Assembly (NCBI GenBank): GCA_003216815.1
Contig: QCIG01000011.1
Location: 1-57,800 of the forward strand
Source: Prochlorococcus sp. AG-402-K14
GTDB taxonomy: Bacteria; Cyanobacteriota; Cyanobacteriia; PCC-6307; Cyanobiaceae
Direction: 5' to 3'
DNA: 57,800 nucleotides
In this document: positions 50,877-57,800 of the stretch, in pieces
Position numbering within the stretch: the stretch's first letter is position 1
Layout: every line of letters begins with the position of its first letter
The notes under the pieces: model-generated
The model's database searches: none
What the model saw: only the letters and a program-made list of their open reading frames with translations
Told to the model about the DNA's origin: nothing
Position numbers and translations under genes: made by a program

Positions 50877-51050
50877 GTGGTCAAAGAAATTACTATCTAC
50901 GAAGCTTTTGATGGGTCAAGGTTTGACTCTCTTCACGAAGCCAATAATTACGAAGATCGTTTAAAGAATCAGGCTATAAGATCGTTATGCAATCACGACT
51001 ATGACGAATGGGAAGACTATATGTTTACGCTATCTAAGGAAACTAATTAA
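50877..51050 (+). CDS. Soluble microprotein, 57 aa
   Basis: GTG start: KEITIYEAFDGSRFDSLHEA, then a helical part with RLKNQAIRSLCNHDYDEWED. The YEAFDG...F.S...A pattern is common in short phage and cyanophage proteins, which may point to transfer; I recognise no named family. An overlapping ATG frame (MWSKKLL...) is less coherent. Confidence 0.65.
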   Translation: MVKEITIYEAFDGSRFDSLHEANNYEDRLKNQAIRSLCNHDYDEWEDYMFTLSKETN

Positions 51051-51113
51051 AAAAGATATTCAATTACTTCATCGCCGAATAGTTGTAGGACCAAAGAACG
51101 ATAGGATCTAGTT

Positions 51114-51311
51114 ATGAGAACAAAGATGTCCGCTAGAAGAGCTTGTCTTACAGCGGCAATTATGTCTTTACCTCCGACTCTTCTATTCGCTATTAATTCA
51201 GGAAGATTTTCTACTTATTTAGTTCTGATTGTATCCATACTCATTAATTGGCCTCTAATTAGATGGCTTGATGATCGCCAGTGGTACAGAGAGTGGAAAA
51301 GGGAAGAATAA
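51114..51311 (+). CDS. Two-helix membrane microprotein, 65 aa
   Basis: Not recognised. Basic N-terminus (RTKMSARRACL), two hydrophobic segments (LTAAIMSLPPTLLFAI and YLVLIVSILINWPLI) and a charged Trp-rich tail (RWLDDRQWYREWKREE). The tail would lie in the cytoplasm. It is followed by the convergent 93 aa gene. Confidence 0.7.
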   Translation: MRTKMSARRACLTAAIMSLPPTLLFAINSGRFSTYLVLIVSILINWPLIRWLDDRQWYREWKREE

Positions 51312-51411
51312 AGAGATCTTTTTAAGCCATAGACTATCTCCTTCCACTAGTAGGACTTACTCCGTATATTTGAGCGATCTTTTCCCGGCTCAATTAAAAC
51401 TTTTATAGCTT

Positions 51412-51693
51412 TTAACTCTTGAAATCTACAAATTGGCTGATAACTGCTTTAAAACTTGAAATCCATCTACCTATTCTTGATGAAGAAGTAAGTGATTTAG
51501 TTAAAAGTTCTATTTGTTCTTGTCTCTCTTGGTATTTAAGATCGAGTTCGTTTTTTGCAATAGTAAGGTTTTCTTGTTGAATAGAGCAATCATTCTTTCC
51601 TTCCCAGTCGTTGATACTTGCTTCTAATTCTTGAATATCCATAGTCCTGTACTTGTTTATAAGTATTTGTATATCATCAGGTTCAGGACGCAT
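51412..51693 (-). CDS. Uncharacterised helical protein, 93 aa
   Basis: Not recognised. From the ATG at 51693 the product is Gln/Glu/Lys-rich and helical (TIAKNELDLKYQERQEQIEL), with a possible coiled coil around residues 45-70 and an end IGRWISSFKAVIS that could be an amphipathic helix. A TTG at 51714 would add seven residues. It is convergent with the two-helix gene and divergent from the hli cluster. Confidence 0.65.
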   Translation of the reverse strand: MRPEPDDIQILINKYRTMDIQELEASINDWEGKNDCSIQQENLTIAKNELDLKYQERQEQIELLTKSLTSSSRIGRWISSFKAVISQFVDFKS

Positions 51694-51951
51694 GAAAAGT
51701 GATTTCTTGACCAACGGAATCTAACTCGTAAAAAAAATATCAAGGATGGGTAAACACACTCGTGTTTGGGCTATTTATACTTATCAGGATCATCAGTGGA
51801 TCTAATCATTGAATAAAGATCTCTCTAATTAGTTTCTGTCATTGGTGTTTGAGGTTTATATCTATCAAGGATTAGAAGAAGCCGTACCGGACCGAATCTT
51901 TACCCTAGAAAGTCGATGCTTTACATTTCTTTACATAAATTATTTTCAGTA

Positions 51952-52161
51952 ATGACTTCTTCTTCTTCTTCTTCTCAGGTAATCACTGAGTACGGCAAGC
52001 AAAACATCTTTGGCCGTGAAACACAGCCCCAGCTTGTCGAGGATTACACAAGTTATCCAGAAGCAGCAGAAAAGACAAATGGTCGTTGGGCGATGATTGG
52101 CTTTTTTAGTCTTCTCGTTTCTTACTTCACAACTGGTCAAATCATTCCTGGAATCTTTTGA
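51952..52161 (+). CDS. hli: High-light-inducible protein (Hli), 69 aa
   Basis: First of six tandem hli genes. A Ser-rich N-terminus (MTSSSSSSQ) and a polar linker precede the single chlorophyll-binding helix with EKTNGRWAMIGFF and the TTGQIIPGIF end. I choose the ATG at 51952; the frame is open from 51916. Its TGA overlaps the TTG start of the next gene. The extended N-terminus is unusual for picocyanobacterial Hli proteins. Confidence 0.9.
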   Translation: MTSSSSSSQVITEYGKQNIFGRETQPQLVEDYTSYPEAAEKTNGRWAMIGFFSLLVSYFTTGQIIPGIF

Positions 52162-52322
52162 CTGCTGAATTACCTTCAGCATCTGGCAACTACGTCAACG
52201 TAGTTGAGAAGTTCAAACCAGAAGACGCCGAGAAAACGAACGGACGCTGGGCAATGCTCGGTATGATCGCTCTACTCGGTGTCTACTCAATAACCCACCA
52301 AATCATTCCTGGAATCTTCTAA
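52158..52322 (+). CDS. hli: High-light-inducible protein (Hli), 54 aa
   Basis: Hand-translated. The TTG start overlaps the previous stop by 4 bases. A polar N-terminus is followed by DAEKTNGRWAMLGMIALLGV and the end HQIIPGIF, in which Gly of TTGQ is His. Chlorophyll ligands Glu and Asn are intact. Tandem organisation implies coordinated expression under light stress. Confidence 0.85.
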   Translation: MTAELPSASGNYVNVVEKFKPEDAEKTNGRWAMLGMIALLGVYSITHQIIPGIF

Positions 52323-52333
52323 AACATTTAATC

Positions 52334-52453
52334 ATGCAACCATCTAACAAAACAATTCTAGAAAGAAGCATCGGCAGACCAGCCATGATGGCCTTCGTTT
52401 TGCTAACAGGTATCTACCTAACAACCGGTCAACTTATTCCAGGTGTCGTTTAA
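52334..52453 (+). CDS. hli: High-light-inducible protein (Hli), 39 aa, divergent
   Basis: Hand-translated. The helix region reads LERSIGRPAMMAFVLLTGIY with TTGQLIPGVV at the end. In the usual ExxNGRxAM motif the Asn-Gly pair is replaced by Ile-Gly (ERSIGRPAM), so one chlorophyll ligand is missing while Glu and Arg remain. The ATG lies 11 bases after the previous stop, and its own stop overlaps the next start. Confidence 0.8.
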   Translation: MQPSNKTILERSIGRPAMMAFVLLTGIYLTTGQLIPGVV

Positions 52454-52599
52454 TGACTACTCAAAACAACAACAACAGAAACATTGATCCTGAAAAGGTA
52501 ACTGCAGAAAGACTTAATGGCTATGCTGCATTATTTGGTTGCATCGCTCTAGTCGGTGCCTATGCAACAACAGGTCAAATCATCCCAGGTTTCGTTTAA
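52453..52599 (+). CDS. hli: High-light-inducible protein (Hli), 48 aa
   Basis: Starts on TAATG with the previous stop. An Asn-rich N-terminus (TTQNNNNRNIDPEK) is followed by AERLNGYAALFGCIALVGAY and ATTGQIIPGFV. Arg after Asn-Gly is Tyr. Nearly the same core as the next gene, so these two are probably recent duplicates. Confidence 0.88.
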   Translation: MTTQNNNNRNIDPEKVTAERLNGYAALFGCIALVGAYATTGQIIPGFV

Positions 52600-52745
52600 T
52601 GAAAAGTCAAATCACTAAAACACCAGGAGTAGAAGAAGGCAAAGTGTTTGCTGAACGACTCAATGGTCTGGCTGCCTCTGTTGGCTGCTTAGCCCTTATT
52701 GGCGCATACCTAACAACAGGTCAAATCATTCCAGGTTTTGTGTAA
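52599..52745 (+). CDS. hli: High-light-inducible protein (Hli), 48 aa
   Basis: Shares the TAATG overlap with the gene before. AERLNGLAASVGCLALIGAY and LTTGQIIPGFV resemble the preceding copy; the N-terminus (ITKTPGVEEGKV) differs. The Arg position is Leu. A longer frame from 52539 is an artefact of the overlap. Confidence 0.88.
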   Translation: MKSQITKTPGVEEGKVFAERLNGLAASVGCLALIGAYLTTGQIIPGFV

Positions 52746-52870
52746 TGAATAAAGAAAAGAATTACTGGAAAACAGCAGAGCAAATGAATGGCCGTTTAGC
52801 CATGATGGGTTTCTTCGCTGCAGTCATTAACTACGGATTCACGGGTTGGATTGTTCCTGGAATTGTCTAG
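52745..52870 (+). CDS. hli: High-light-inducible protein (Hli), 41 aa
   Basis: Last of the tandem set, again starting in TAATG. AEQMNGRLAMMGFFAAVINY keeps all ligands; the end is GWIVPGIV instead of TTGQIIPG. This C-terminal variation separates it from the five other copies. A terminator hairpin follows at 52894. Confidence 0.88.
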   Translation: MNKEKNYWKTAEQMNGRLAMMGFFAAVINYGFTGWIVPGIV

Positions 52871-52893
52871 GAGTTAATTTACAATCTTTCTTT

Positions 52894-52927
52894 AGCCTCT
52901 CCTTTTTTTTCAAGGGAGAGGCTTTTT
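52894..52927 (+). terminator. Terminator of the hli operon
   Basis: AGCCTCTCC, an 11-base loop with a T-run, GGGAGAGGCT and TTTTT. It lies 24 bases after the last hli stop. Confidence 0.85.
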
Positions 52928-53042
52928 GACTTTAGAAATTAAATACGTATTTTTAAGAGATCGATTAAGACATGATCGTCTACTTAAAACCGAACCTTCG
53001 CTTCTATTGTCGATCTCTTGGCATCTAAGAAATATTTGAACA

Positions 53043-53176
53043 ATGTTTAAATATTTCGTACAAAGTGGTTTAAGACCGCGCCAGTAGTCAAAACACTATG
53101 GCTTTCTAGTACAGCAGTCATCCTAATTGGAGTGAATTATGTTGCTCCCGACTACTTATTTATGCCGATGAGTTAA
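53043..53176 (+). pseudogene. psaJ-like: psaJ-like gene with a single-base frameshift
   Basis: From ATG 53043 the frame reads MFKYF, then stops at a TAG after 14 codons. Shifting by one base gives [20 protein letters not shown] then a segment with NYVAPDYLF and MPMS to the TAA at 53176, which matches the PsaJ pattern (APV, W, IxxN, PDxLF, P). Total span is 134 bases, one short of 45 codons (44 aa), exactly the PsaJ length. The genome probably has another psaJ, outside this window. Either a real decayed paralogue or a sequencing error. Confidence 0.7.
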
Positions 53177-53232
53177 CTTGTGGCCGAAGGCTTGGAGAGA
53201 TGTTTATATAACTTGAACGATCTTCGACACTG

Positions 53233-53424
53233 TTGCGTAATTTATTTTTTCTATCGTTAGCAGCATTGCTAACCGCATGCACTAATCATGGTGGAGGTTT
53301 TGGATCCTTACCAAAAGGATTTACGATGGGTCCAGGGGTTCCAGAGAGGCGTACTTGTGAAAATACTTCATTCCATGATCACTATTGTGCTACTGGTGAA
53401 CATCCCAATCTATGTGATTGTTGA
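53233..53424 (+). CDS. Small lipoprotein, 63 aa
   Basis: TTG start; RNLFFLSLAALLTACTNHGG has a signal peptide ending in a lipobox (L-T-A-C), so it should be lipidated at Cys16. The mature part is Gly/Pro-rich with four more Cys (about residues 42, 52, 60 and 63: CENTSFHDHYCATGEHPNLCDC region) and several His, a possible metal or disulfide site. Function unknown. Confidence 0.7.
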   Translation: MRNLFFLSLAALLTACTNHGGGFGSLPKGFTMGPGVPERRTCENTSFHDHYCATGEHPNLCDC

Positions 53425-53693
53425 TGTTTGCTCCTACATGACCTAGGTATAAGCATTCTGTTATTGCAACGTTTATCTAGGTTGGTTTGACCCCTATTCG
53501 TCTTGGGTTTGACAATTCACTAGAAAACACAATCTTATTAAATACTCAAGATTTGAATAGGAAAGAATTAAATATTATCGATTGTATGAGCTGAATAGGC
53601 AAGGAACAAAAGTTAAATAAAAAAGTAAAACTTTCCAAACGAATCACAGTCAGAAAGTTAAGTCGCTAAAACATAATTCCCAACTTTACTGAT

Positions 53694-53864
53694 ATGAGTC
53701 ATTTGATTTTTGGTGGTTTGTTATCAACCCCCGCTCCCACAGCTCCAATTGTAGGAATTGCTTTTATTGCTTTGTTTGCAATCGTTGGAGTTATGGTTGG
53801 ACCTGACTATGACGGAATAAATGCGCCCGCATTAGGAGATTCCCAAGATACTAATCAAGGCTAA
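53694..53864 (+). CDS. Single-helix membrane protein, 56 aa
   Basis: Hand-translated: polar N-terminus with SHLIFGGLLSTPAPTAP, a helix (IVGIAFIALFAIVGVMV, residues about 19-35) and an acidic Asp/Gln tail (YDGINAPALGDSQDTNQG). One helix with Pro-rich lead-in; no family signature seen. It stands alone between the lipoprotein and a minus-strand hli. Confidence 0.65.
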   Translation: MSHLIFGGLLSTPAPTAPIVGIAFIALFAIVGVMVGPDYDGINAPALGDSQDTNQG

Positions 53865-53958
53865 ATCATTTCTTGATTAGCAACTCAAATATTGGGTTGA
53901 TTAACAAATCAGTTAGTAGATTTTTAAAGTCTATTCACTGATTTTTTTTTAATTATTT

Positions 53959-54066
53959 CTAGAAAATACCTGGGATGAATTGACCAGTTGTTGCATAAGC
54001 GCCTATTCCAGCAACGATGCCTATCATCGCCATCAAACCATTAAAACGTTCAGCACCAGAATTCAT
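53959..54066 (-). CDS. hli: High-light-inducible protein (Hli), 35 aa
   Basis: Hand-translated on the minus strand: NSGAERFNGLMAMIGIVAGI followed by GAYATTGQFIPGIF. The Glu and Asn ligands are present; Arg is Leu. The core is close to the solitary hli at 22587. A long A/T run precedes it downstream; no clean terminator hairpin. Confidence 0.88.
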   Translation of the reverse strand: MNSGAERFNGLMAMIGIVAGIGAYATTGQFIPGIF

Positions 54067-54417
54067 GACTTTATAGAAAAATCAATTTTAATCATTGTGT
54101 TGAGTGTTCGAGAGCGGAATACCGAACGATCATCAATAAGATTGAATATAAAAAAAGCTTCATTGCATCAAACTCAGCTAGTCAGTTTTGACATTGTTGT
54201 TTTAGTTTCGTTTAGCTGACTGTTGAATGTAGTTTGACTTCTCTTTCAAAGGTTTTATCCCAGTCATCTTCCAAAGAGGGCAAGCTAGCTAAAAGACGCA
54301 GAGTGATAGGGATATGTGTATGTTTTTGATTAATGTTTAATAGTGTTTCTATAAGTATTTATTATCTGGTTTTGTATTCACATATACGATAAACAAGCTT
54401 AGTAGAATACATTGAAG
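54067..54417. other. Intergenic region between hli and the 140 aa gene
   Basis: About 350 bases with no supported gene. It should hold the divergent promoters. A plus-strand frame overlapping the hli gene is antisense noise. Confidence 0.5.
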
Positions 54418-54840
54418 ATGCCTGTGGCTACGTATCTGAAGGATAAGCAAAAGAAAATTGAATCAAAATATCATCAAGTTGCCAAACAATTTGAATCGAA
54501 ATATGAGCTAATCCATCGGAAGGTAACCTCAAGGTTTCATAGAGAAGTACCTGAAATAGAACTCGTTCGTTCAAGCCTTAATGATTTGATCGCAAAATCT
54601 ACAGCATCGGTTGAAAGGAAAATAAAATCAAAAAGTACAACATCTATCTTCTCTAAAACGTCTACTAAACAAGGAGCTAACTCTTATCAAGAAAATATTG
54701 ATTGGACACGAGGTAGATTCTCAGGACAAACAATACAAATCGTTGTAAGGGATGGCAAAATAATGGAGAAGGTTTTCTTAACTCCAAAAGGAAATAAGAT
54801 TTCTGTTAAGAGAAGCGAATTAGGACTACTGTTGAGATGA
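54418..54840 (+). CDS. Uncharacterised basic protein, 140 aa
   Basis: Not recognised. Start at ATG 54418 (a TTG two codons upstream is possible). The N-terminal 60 residues are helical and charged (LKDKQKKIESKYHQVAKQFE), the middle is Ser/Thr/Lys-rich, and the C-terminus has a beta-like WTRGRFSGQTIQIVVRDGK segment. No signal peptide. Adjacent to the microprotein region, likely accessory. Confidence 0.7.
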   Translation: MPVATYLKDKQKKIESKYHQVAKQFESKYELIHRKVTSRFHREVPEIELVRSSLNDLIAKSTASVERKIKSKSTTSIFSKTSTKQGANSYQENIDWTRGRFSGQTIQIVVRDGKIMEKVFLTPKGNKISVKRSELGLLLR

Positions 54841-55037
54841 ATTCTGATTTGCAAAATACGGTCATTTCCTTACGTTTATATTAATGCCGATTATACAACG
54901 TAACCTGAGATTAGTGGATATGAAAGGGATTTGAGGCTGCTTGTTTTACATGCTACCGCAATGCTACCACTTAATACGCACATAGTTGGATCTATTTAGG
55001 GAGATAGATCTGCTTTCTCTCTAGATAGCTAAATTCA

Positions 55038-55077
55038 AGCGCCGTATGGGGGTAAATGAGTGGTGGTTCTATGAATA
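55038..55077. repeat. Direct repeat copy 1 (downstream of the RTX gene)
   Basis: Forty bases that match 57048-57087 at 37 positions, including an uninterrupted core CGTATGGGGGTAAATGAGT. It lies just beyond the stop of the RTX/DUF4214 gene. Confidence 0.8.
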
Positions 55078-55114
55078 ATGAGAGTGAAGATATTTGTGTT
55101 GGATATCTAAGTGG

Positions 55115-56959
55115 TTAACCAAATCCTGTCATGTCGGTAAAGAGCGCTTTGTTCTCTGCTGACTCTGCAAATCCTAGGAGCGCTTCATAGCGCGTTTCAA
55201 GTCCACTACTAAGGTTTCCCACCCAATAGTTGAGTCCTTCGGTGTCAGCGTCTCTTCCAAGCACATTCTTATAAAGATTATTCACGTATGTCTCATCACT
55301 TACATTGCTTCCATACTTCTCAGTGAATTCTGCAGAACCTAAAAATGATTGAGCAACTACACGTCTAGTGTTTTTTCCAGAACTGAATTGATCAATCCAG
55401 TACTTCAATCCATCAGCATCAGGAAAGCGAGCGAATGCAGCGTTATAGAGGCGGAACATTTCACCTGAGTCTGTGTTTAACCCTGTGACTTGATCAAAAA
55501 CACCTTTAACGTCTTTTTCGAAATCAAAATATTTATCCTGAAATACTATGCTTGACATTCCAGTTATCTCATCTCTTCTCCCAGTTCCATCTCCTTCTAC
55601 ATAGAATTTTTGGTTTAGCTTTTTGAAAATGTAATCAGTGCTATTACTTCTTTTTAAGATTTTATCTTCGTTTACTATGGTTTTTGCAATTAAAGGATCT
55701 TGATTGATTTTGTCAAACCAAGGAATATATCCAGTAGCTATATAATTTTCTATTTGACTAATTGTAAGGTCAGTATTTGCAAAGCTTATGCTTTCAATAT
55801 TGGTTAGAGAGTCAGTCCCCTCGCTATTCCCTGTGCGATTATCTATTACCTTTATTGTCGATCCGTTTTTTGTGAACGTGTAATCTTTAAAGTTTCCTGA
55901 GAAATGAGCGATGTCCTCACCTGCTCCTCCATCTAGTTTGTCATCTCCTTTATTTCCAAAGAAACTATCATTACCTTCTTCTCCATAGAGATCATCATTA
56001 CCATCACCTCCAATAAGTATATCTTTACCTGAGCGACTATAAATAATATCATTACCTCCATTTCCATAAATCAAATCATGTCCCATCCCGGATTGAATTG
56101 ATTCATTATCAGATTCTCCACTGAAATTTTTACTTCTTGCTTTTCTATAGGGTTCTAAATTCAATGGGTGTATTAATTTCATTACTTCCTCATCAGTCAT
56201 GTTCCCAGTGAAGGGGAAAGTCACGCTTACATAATCGCCTGAACTAGAACTAGAACTAGAACTAGAAATACTACTTGTCTTTACTGATTTCCTGTCTGCG
56301 AAATCTAATGTCTCAATTGATGTGAGGGTATCAGTTGCATTACTTTTCCCTGATCTTGTATCAACTACTTTTAAAGTGGATCCGTTTTTAGTGAAGGAAT
56401 AATCTGAATAACTTCCATCGTAGATAACACTATCTTCTCCTGTTCCTCCATCGATACTATCTGAACCATTACTTGCATGGATCACATCTGATCCACCCAT
56501 GCTAAAAATCGTGTCGTCGTATGAGCTTCCATATATTATGTCTGAGTCTTTAACAAATAGTCTATTAATATCAACTAAGCTGAGACTATCTGCGAGGTTC
56601 CAATTTATATTAGATATATCTATCTCAAACTTACCTGCGATTATTTTGATGGAATTACATGTTCCACTTGTTGGTAAAAGGTTAATTGCAGGATATTTAT
56701 TAGGACTCCATTCGTCTGTAAAGACTAGATTCTCACCAGTAAAAGTAACATCATAAAAAACACCATAGTAGTCTTCTTCTGTAAATCTAAATTCTTTTTT
56801 GTCTCTAGATCGATAGTATTTTATAGCATCAAAATTATCTAATTCTAGAAGATTCGGATTATTATTTTCCATCTCTACACCTGAGCTATAAACCCAAGTT
56901 CCAGAAGCATTTCTTCCTAAATATTCTTCAGATCCTTTCCTTAAATCAATTGTCGACAC
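55115..56959 (-). CDS. RTX-type calcium-binding protein with DUF4214 C-terminus
   Basis: The 614 aa product starts with GTG and lacks an N-terminal signal, as do type I-secreted proteins. Two regions have Gly/Asp-rich RTX nonamers (for example GGSDVIHASNGSDSIDGG near residue 155 and GGDGNDDLYGEEGNDSFFGN near residue 315), each followed by a DYxFTKNGSTxKVxD module, joined by a poly-Ser linker. The C-terminus has two DUF4214 units (FPDADGLKYWIDQFSSG and DADTEGLNYWVGNLSSG). Probably a secreted or surface protein. Flanked by 40-base direct repeats. Confidence 0.88.
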   Translation of the reverse strand: MSTIDLRKGSEEYLGRNASGTWVYSSGVEMENNNPNLLELDNFDAIKYYRSRDKKEFRFTEEDYYGVFYDVTFTGENLVFTDEWSPNKYPAINLLPTSGTCNSIKIIAGKFEIDISNINWNLADSLSLVDINRLFVKDSDIIYGSSYDDTIFSMGGSDVIHASNGSDSIDGGTGEDSVIYDGSYSDYSFTKNGSTLKVVDTRSGKSNATDTLTSIETLDFADRKSVKTSSISSSSSSSSSGDYVSVTFPFTGNMTDEEVMKLIHPLNLEPYRKARSKNFSGESDNESIQSGMGHDLIYGNGGNDIIYSRSGKDILIGGDGNDDLYGEEGNDSFFGNKGDDKLDGGAGEDIAHFSGNFKDYTFTKNGSTIKVIDNRTGNSEGTDSLTNIESISFANTDLTISQIENYIATGYIPWFDKINQDPLIAKTIVNEDKILKRSNSTDYIFKKLNQKFYVEGDGTGRRDEITGMSSIVFQDKYFDFEKDVKGVFDQVTGLNTDSGEMFRLYNAAFARFPDADGLKYWIDQFSSGKNTRRVVAQSFLGSAEFTEKYGSNVSDETYVNNLYKNVLGRDADTEGLNYWVGNLSSGLETRYEALLGFAESAENKALFTDMTGFG

Positions 56960-57339
56960 TGAGGTTTTTCTCTCTCTTAAATCAACAAGTTTATATTATA
57001 TACAAAGACTAGATGTTCTATTCTTGGGTGAAAGGATAGATAACATTAGCGGCGTATGGGGGTAAATGAGTTGTGTTTCTATGAATATGGAGATTCTAGT
57101 TTCGATAAAGGTTTAGGTTGCTGAATCTTATGCAAGACGCAATTCTTTTTCTGTTGATATAGCTTAGCGTACTTAAAATGTTTGATTGAAACCTTGAAGA
57201 AAATAGGGGGTTTACTAAAGTACAATCCCTCATTTAGTGATTTTGATAAAAGATACAAATAAAGTACTAATTGAATTAAACTAGATATTCTATACTTTCT
57301 AGCGCTATGGTATTCAATAGTCTTATTGTGTGAAAAGTG
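56960..57339. other. Intergenic region upstream of the RTX gene
   Basis: About 380 bases containing the second copy of the direct repeat (57048-57087) and no supported gene. It should include the promoters for the RTX gene and the partial gene at the window end. Confidence 0.5.
57048..57087. repeat. Direct repeat copy 2 (upstream of the RTX gene)
   Basis: Same orientation as the copy at 55038-55077, 37 of 40 bases identical. The two copies bracket a 2 kb segment that contains only the RTX/DUF4214 gene. Confidence 0.8.
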
Positions 57340-57800
57340 GTGAAATCTTGGGTTCTAGATGGACTTGTTTTTGAGGAAGATGTTGTTTATGGACTTGGCA
57401 CACCGCAAAGTCAGAAAGTTTTTGAGTATTTTGATGATGATAAGGTTGTAACGGTAGCCAATGTTAAGTTTGAACTTAGCGAGAATTGCATTGTACAAAG
57501 TCAGAATACAGAATATTTATCTGGTGATGAGTCAATTACGGATGCTAATCGTCAAATATTTCTAGGTACTTTTGGATATGATCAAAATGGTCTATTTAAT
57601 AGTGGTGATATCTCTTCTAAGTCGGCATGGGATTGGGTTCAAACGACTGATCAGCAAACTGGATTAGTTAAAGAATCGGAGGATCTGTATGGATATCTTT
57701 CAAATAAAGCAATTGATATTGATAATGCTGGTACGGAGATAGGCTGGTTTACGGCACAAAGTTTAATTGGGAATCCTGGAGGATCAATTGAACATTTAGT
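57340..57800 (+). CDS. Unrecognised protein, N-terminal part (runs off the window)
   Basis: GTG start, open to the last base (153 codons visible). The N-terminus is acidic and beta-rich (SWVLDGLVFEEDVVYGLGT and Asp/Gly runs) without a signal peptide. Asp- and Gly-rich composition recalls the neighbouring RTX protein, so it may be another large secreted or surface protein, but no repeat is visible yet. The true start and the rest of the gene cannot be judged. Confidence 0.5.
   Translation, partial: MKSWVLDGLVFEEDVVYGLGTPQSQKVFEYFDDDKVVTVANVKFELSENCIVQSQNTEYLSGDESITDANRQIFLGTFGYDQNGLFNSGDISSKSAWDWVQTTDQQTGLVKESEDLYGYLSNKAIDIDNAGTEIGWFTAQSLIGNPGGSIEHL

Noticed and set aside
51746-51805. 19-codon frame starting MGKHTRVWAI
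   Set aside because: Very short; the purine-rich stretch is too close to the ATG to act as a ribosome binding site.

Overview
The window looks like chromosomal DNA of a low-light-adapted Prochlorococcus (perhaps LLI/NATL-like). The evidence is a low GC content, a cyanobacterial 16S-tRNA-Ile-tRNA-Ala-23S-5S operon, petB/petD, psaE, pipX/pipY, and eight high-light-inducible (hli) genes with the TTGQIIPG-type C-terminus. The strain assignment is inference; the picocyanobacterial assignment is well supported.

Layout. 0-9.7 kb: hotdog thioesterase, prmC, tsaC, tRNA-Thr(TGT), then a minus-strand series ctpA, HD hydrolase, minC, minD, minE, divergent from petB-petD, and a GH100 invertase converging on petD. 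9.7-15.6 kb: rRNA leader and the complete rRNA operon. 15.6-21.6 kb: mutM, psaE, an unrecognised HTH-like protein, a LysM protein, an aldehyde dehydrogenase and a VTT-family membrane protein. 21.6-25.4 kb: a DUF4278 microprotein, a Yfr2-type small RNA, a solitary hli gene, then a 2.3 kb accessory segment next to tRNA-Thr(GGT) that carries an AlpA-like regulator and a TPR-methyltransferase gene and is bounded by a partial copy of the tRNA 3' end. 25.5-46.5 kb: housekeeping core (aroQ, miaE, cobI, dus, der, ecfT, pipX-pipY-sepF-proC, a glycosyltransferase, recO-deoC-hpf, lipB, acyl-activating enzyme, ylqD, pdhC, queA, cysK and two Cys/Met-metabolism PLP enzymes). 46.6-54.9 kb: a region made almost entirely of microproteins (28-104 aa), many with one membrane helix, with a fibrillin-domain gene, six tandem hli genes, a frameshifted psaJ-like gene and another hli. 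55.0-57.8 kb: a repeat-flanked RTX/DUF4214 protein gene and the start of an unrecognised gene running off the window.

How the parts work together. The core genes cover photosynthetic electron transport (petBD, psaE), division-site placement (minCDE, sepF), nitrogen/carbon signalling (pipX/pipY), translation quality (prmC, tsaC, miaE, dus, queA, der, hpf) and sulfur amino acids. The accessory DNA falls into three blocks: the tRNA-Thr element, which resembles the tRNA-targeting tycheposons described in Prochlorococcus but has no visible recombinase; the microprotein/hli light-stress island; and the direct-repeat-flanked RTX gene.

The strongest leads are the duplicated tRNA-Thr 3' end with an AlpA-like gene inside it, the psaJ-like gene with a one-base defect, the overlapping microprotein operons (including a duplicated acidic microprotein), and the 40-bp direct repeats around the DUF4214 gene. 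Many microproteins were found by hand translation of short frames; their functions are not known from sequence.
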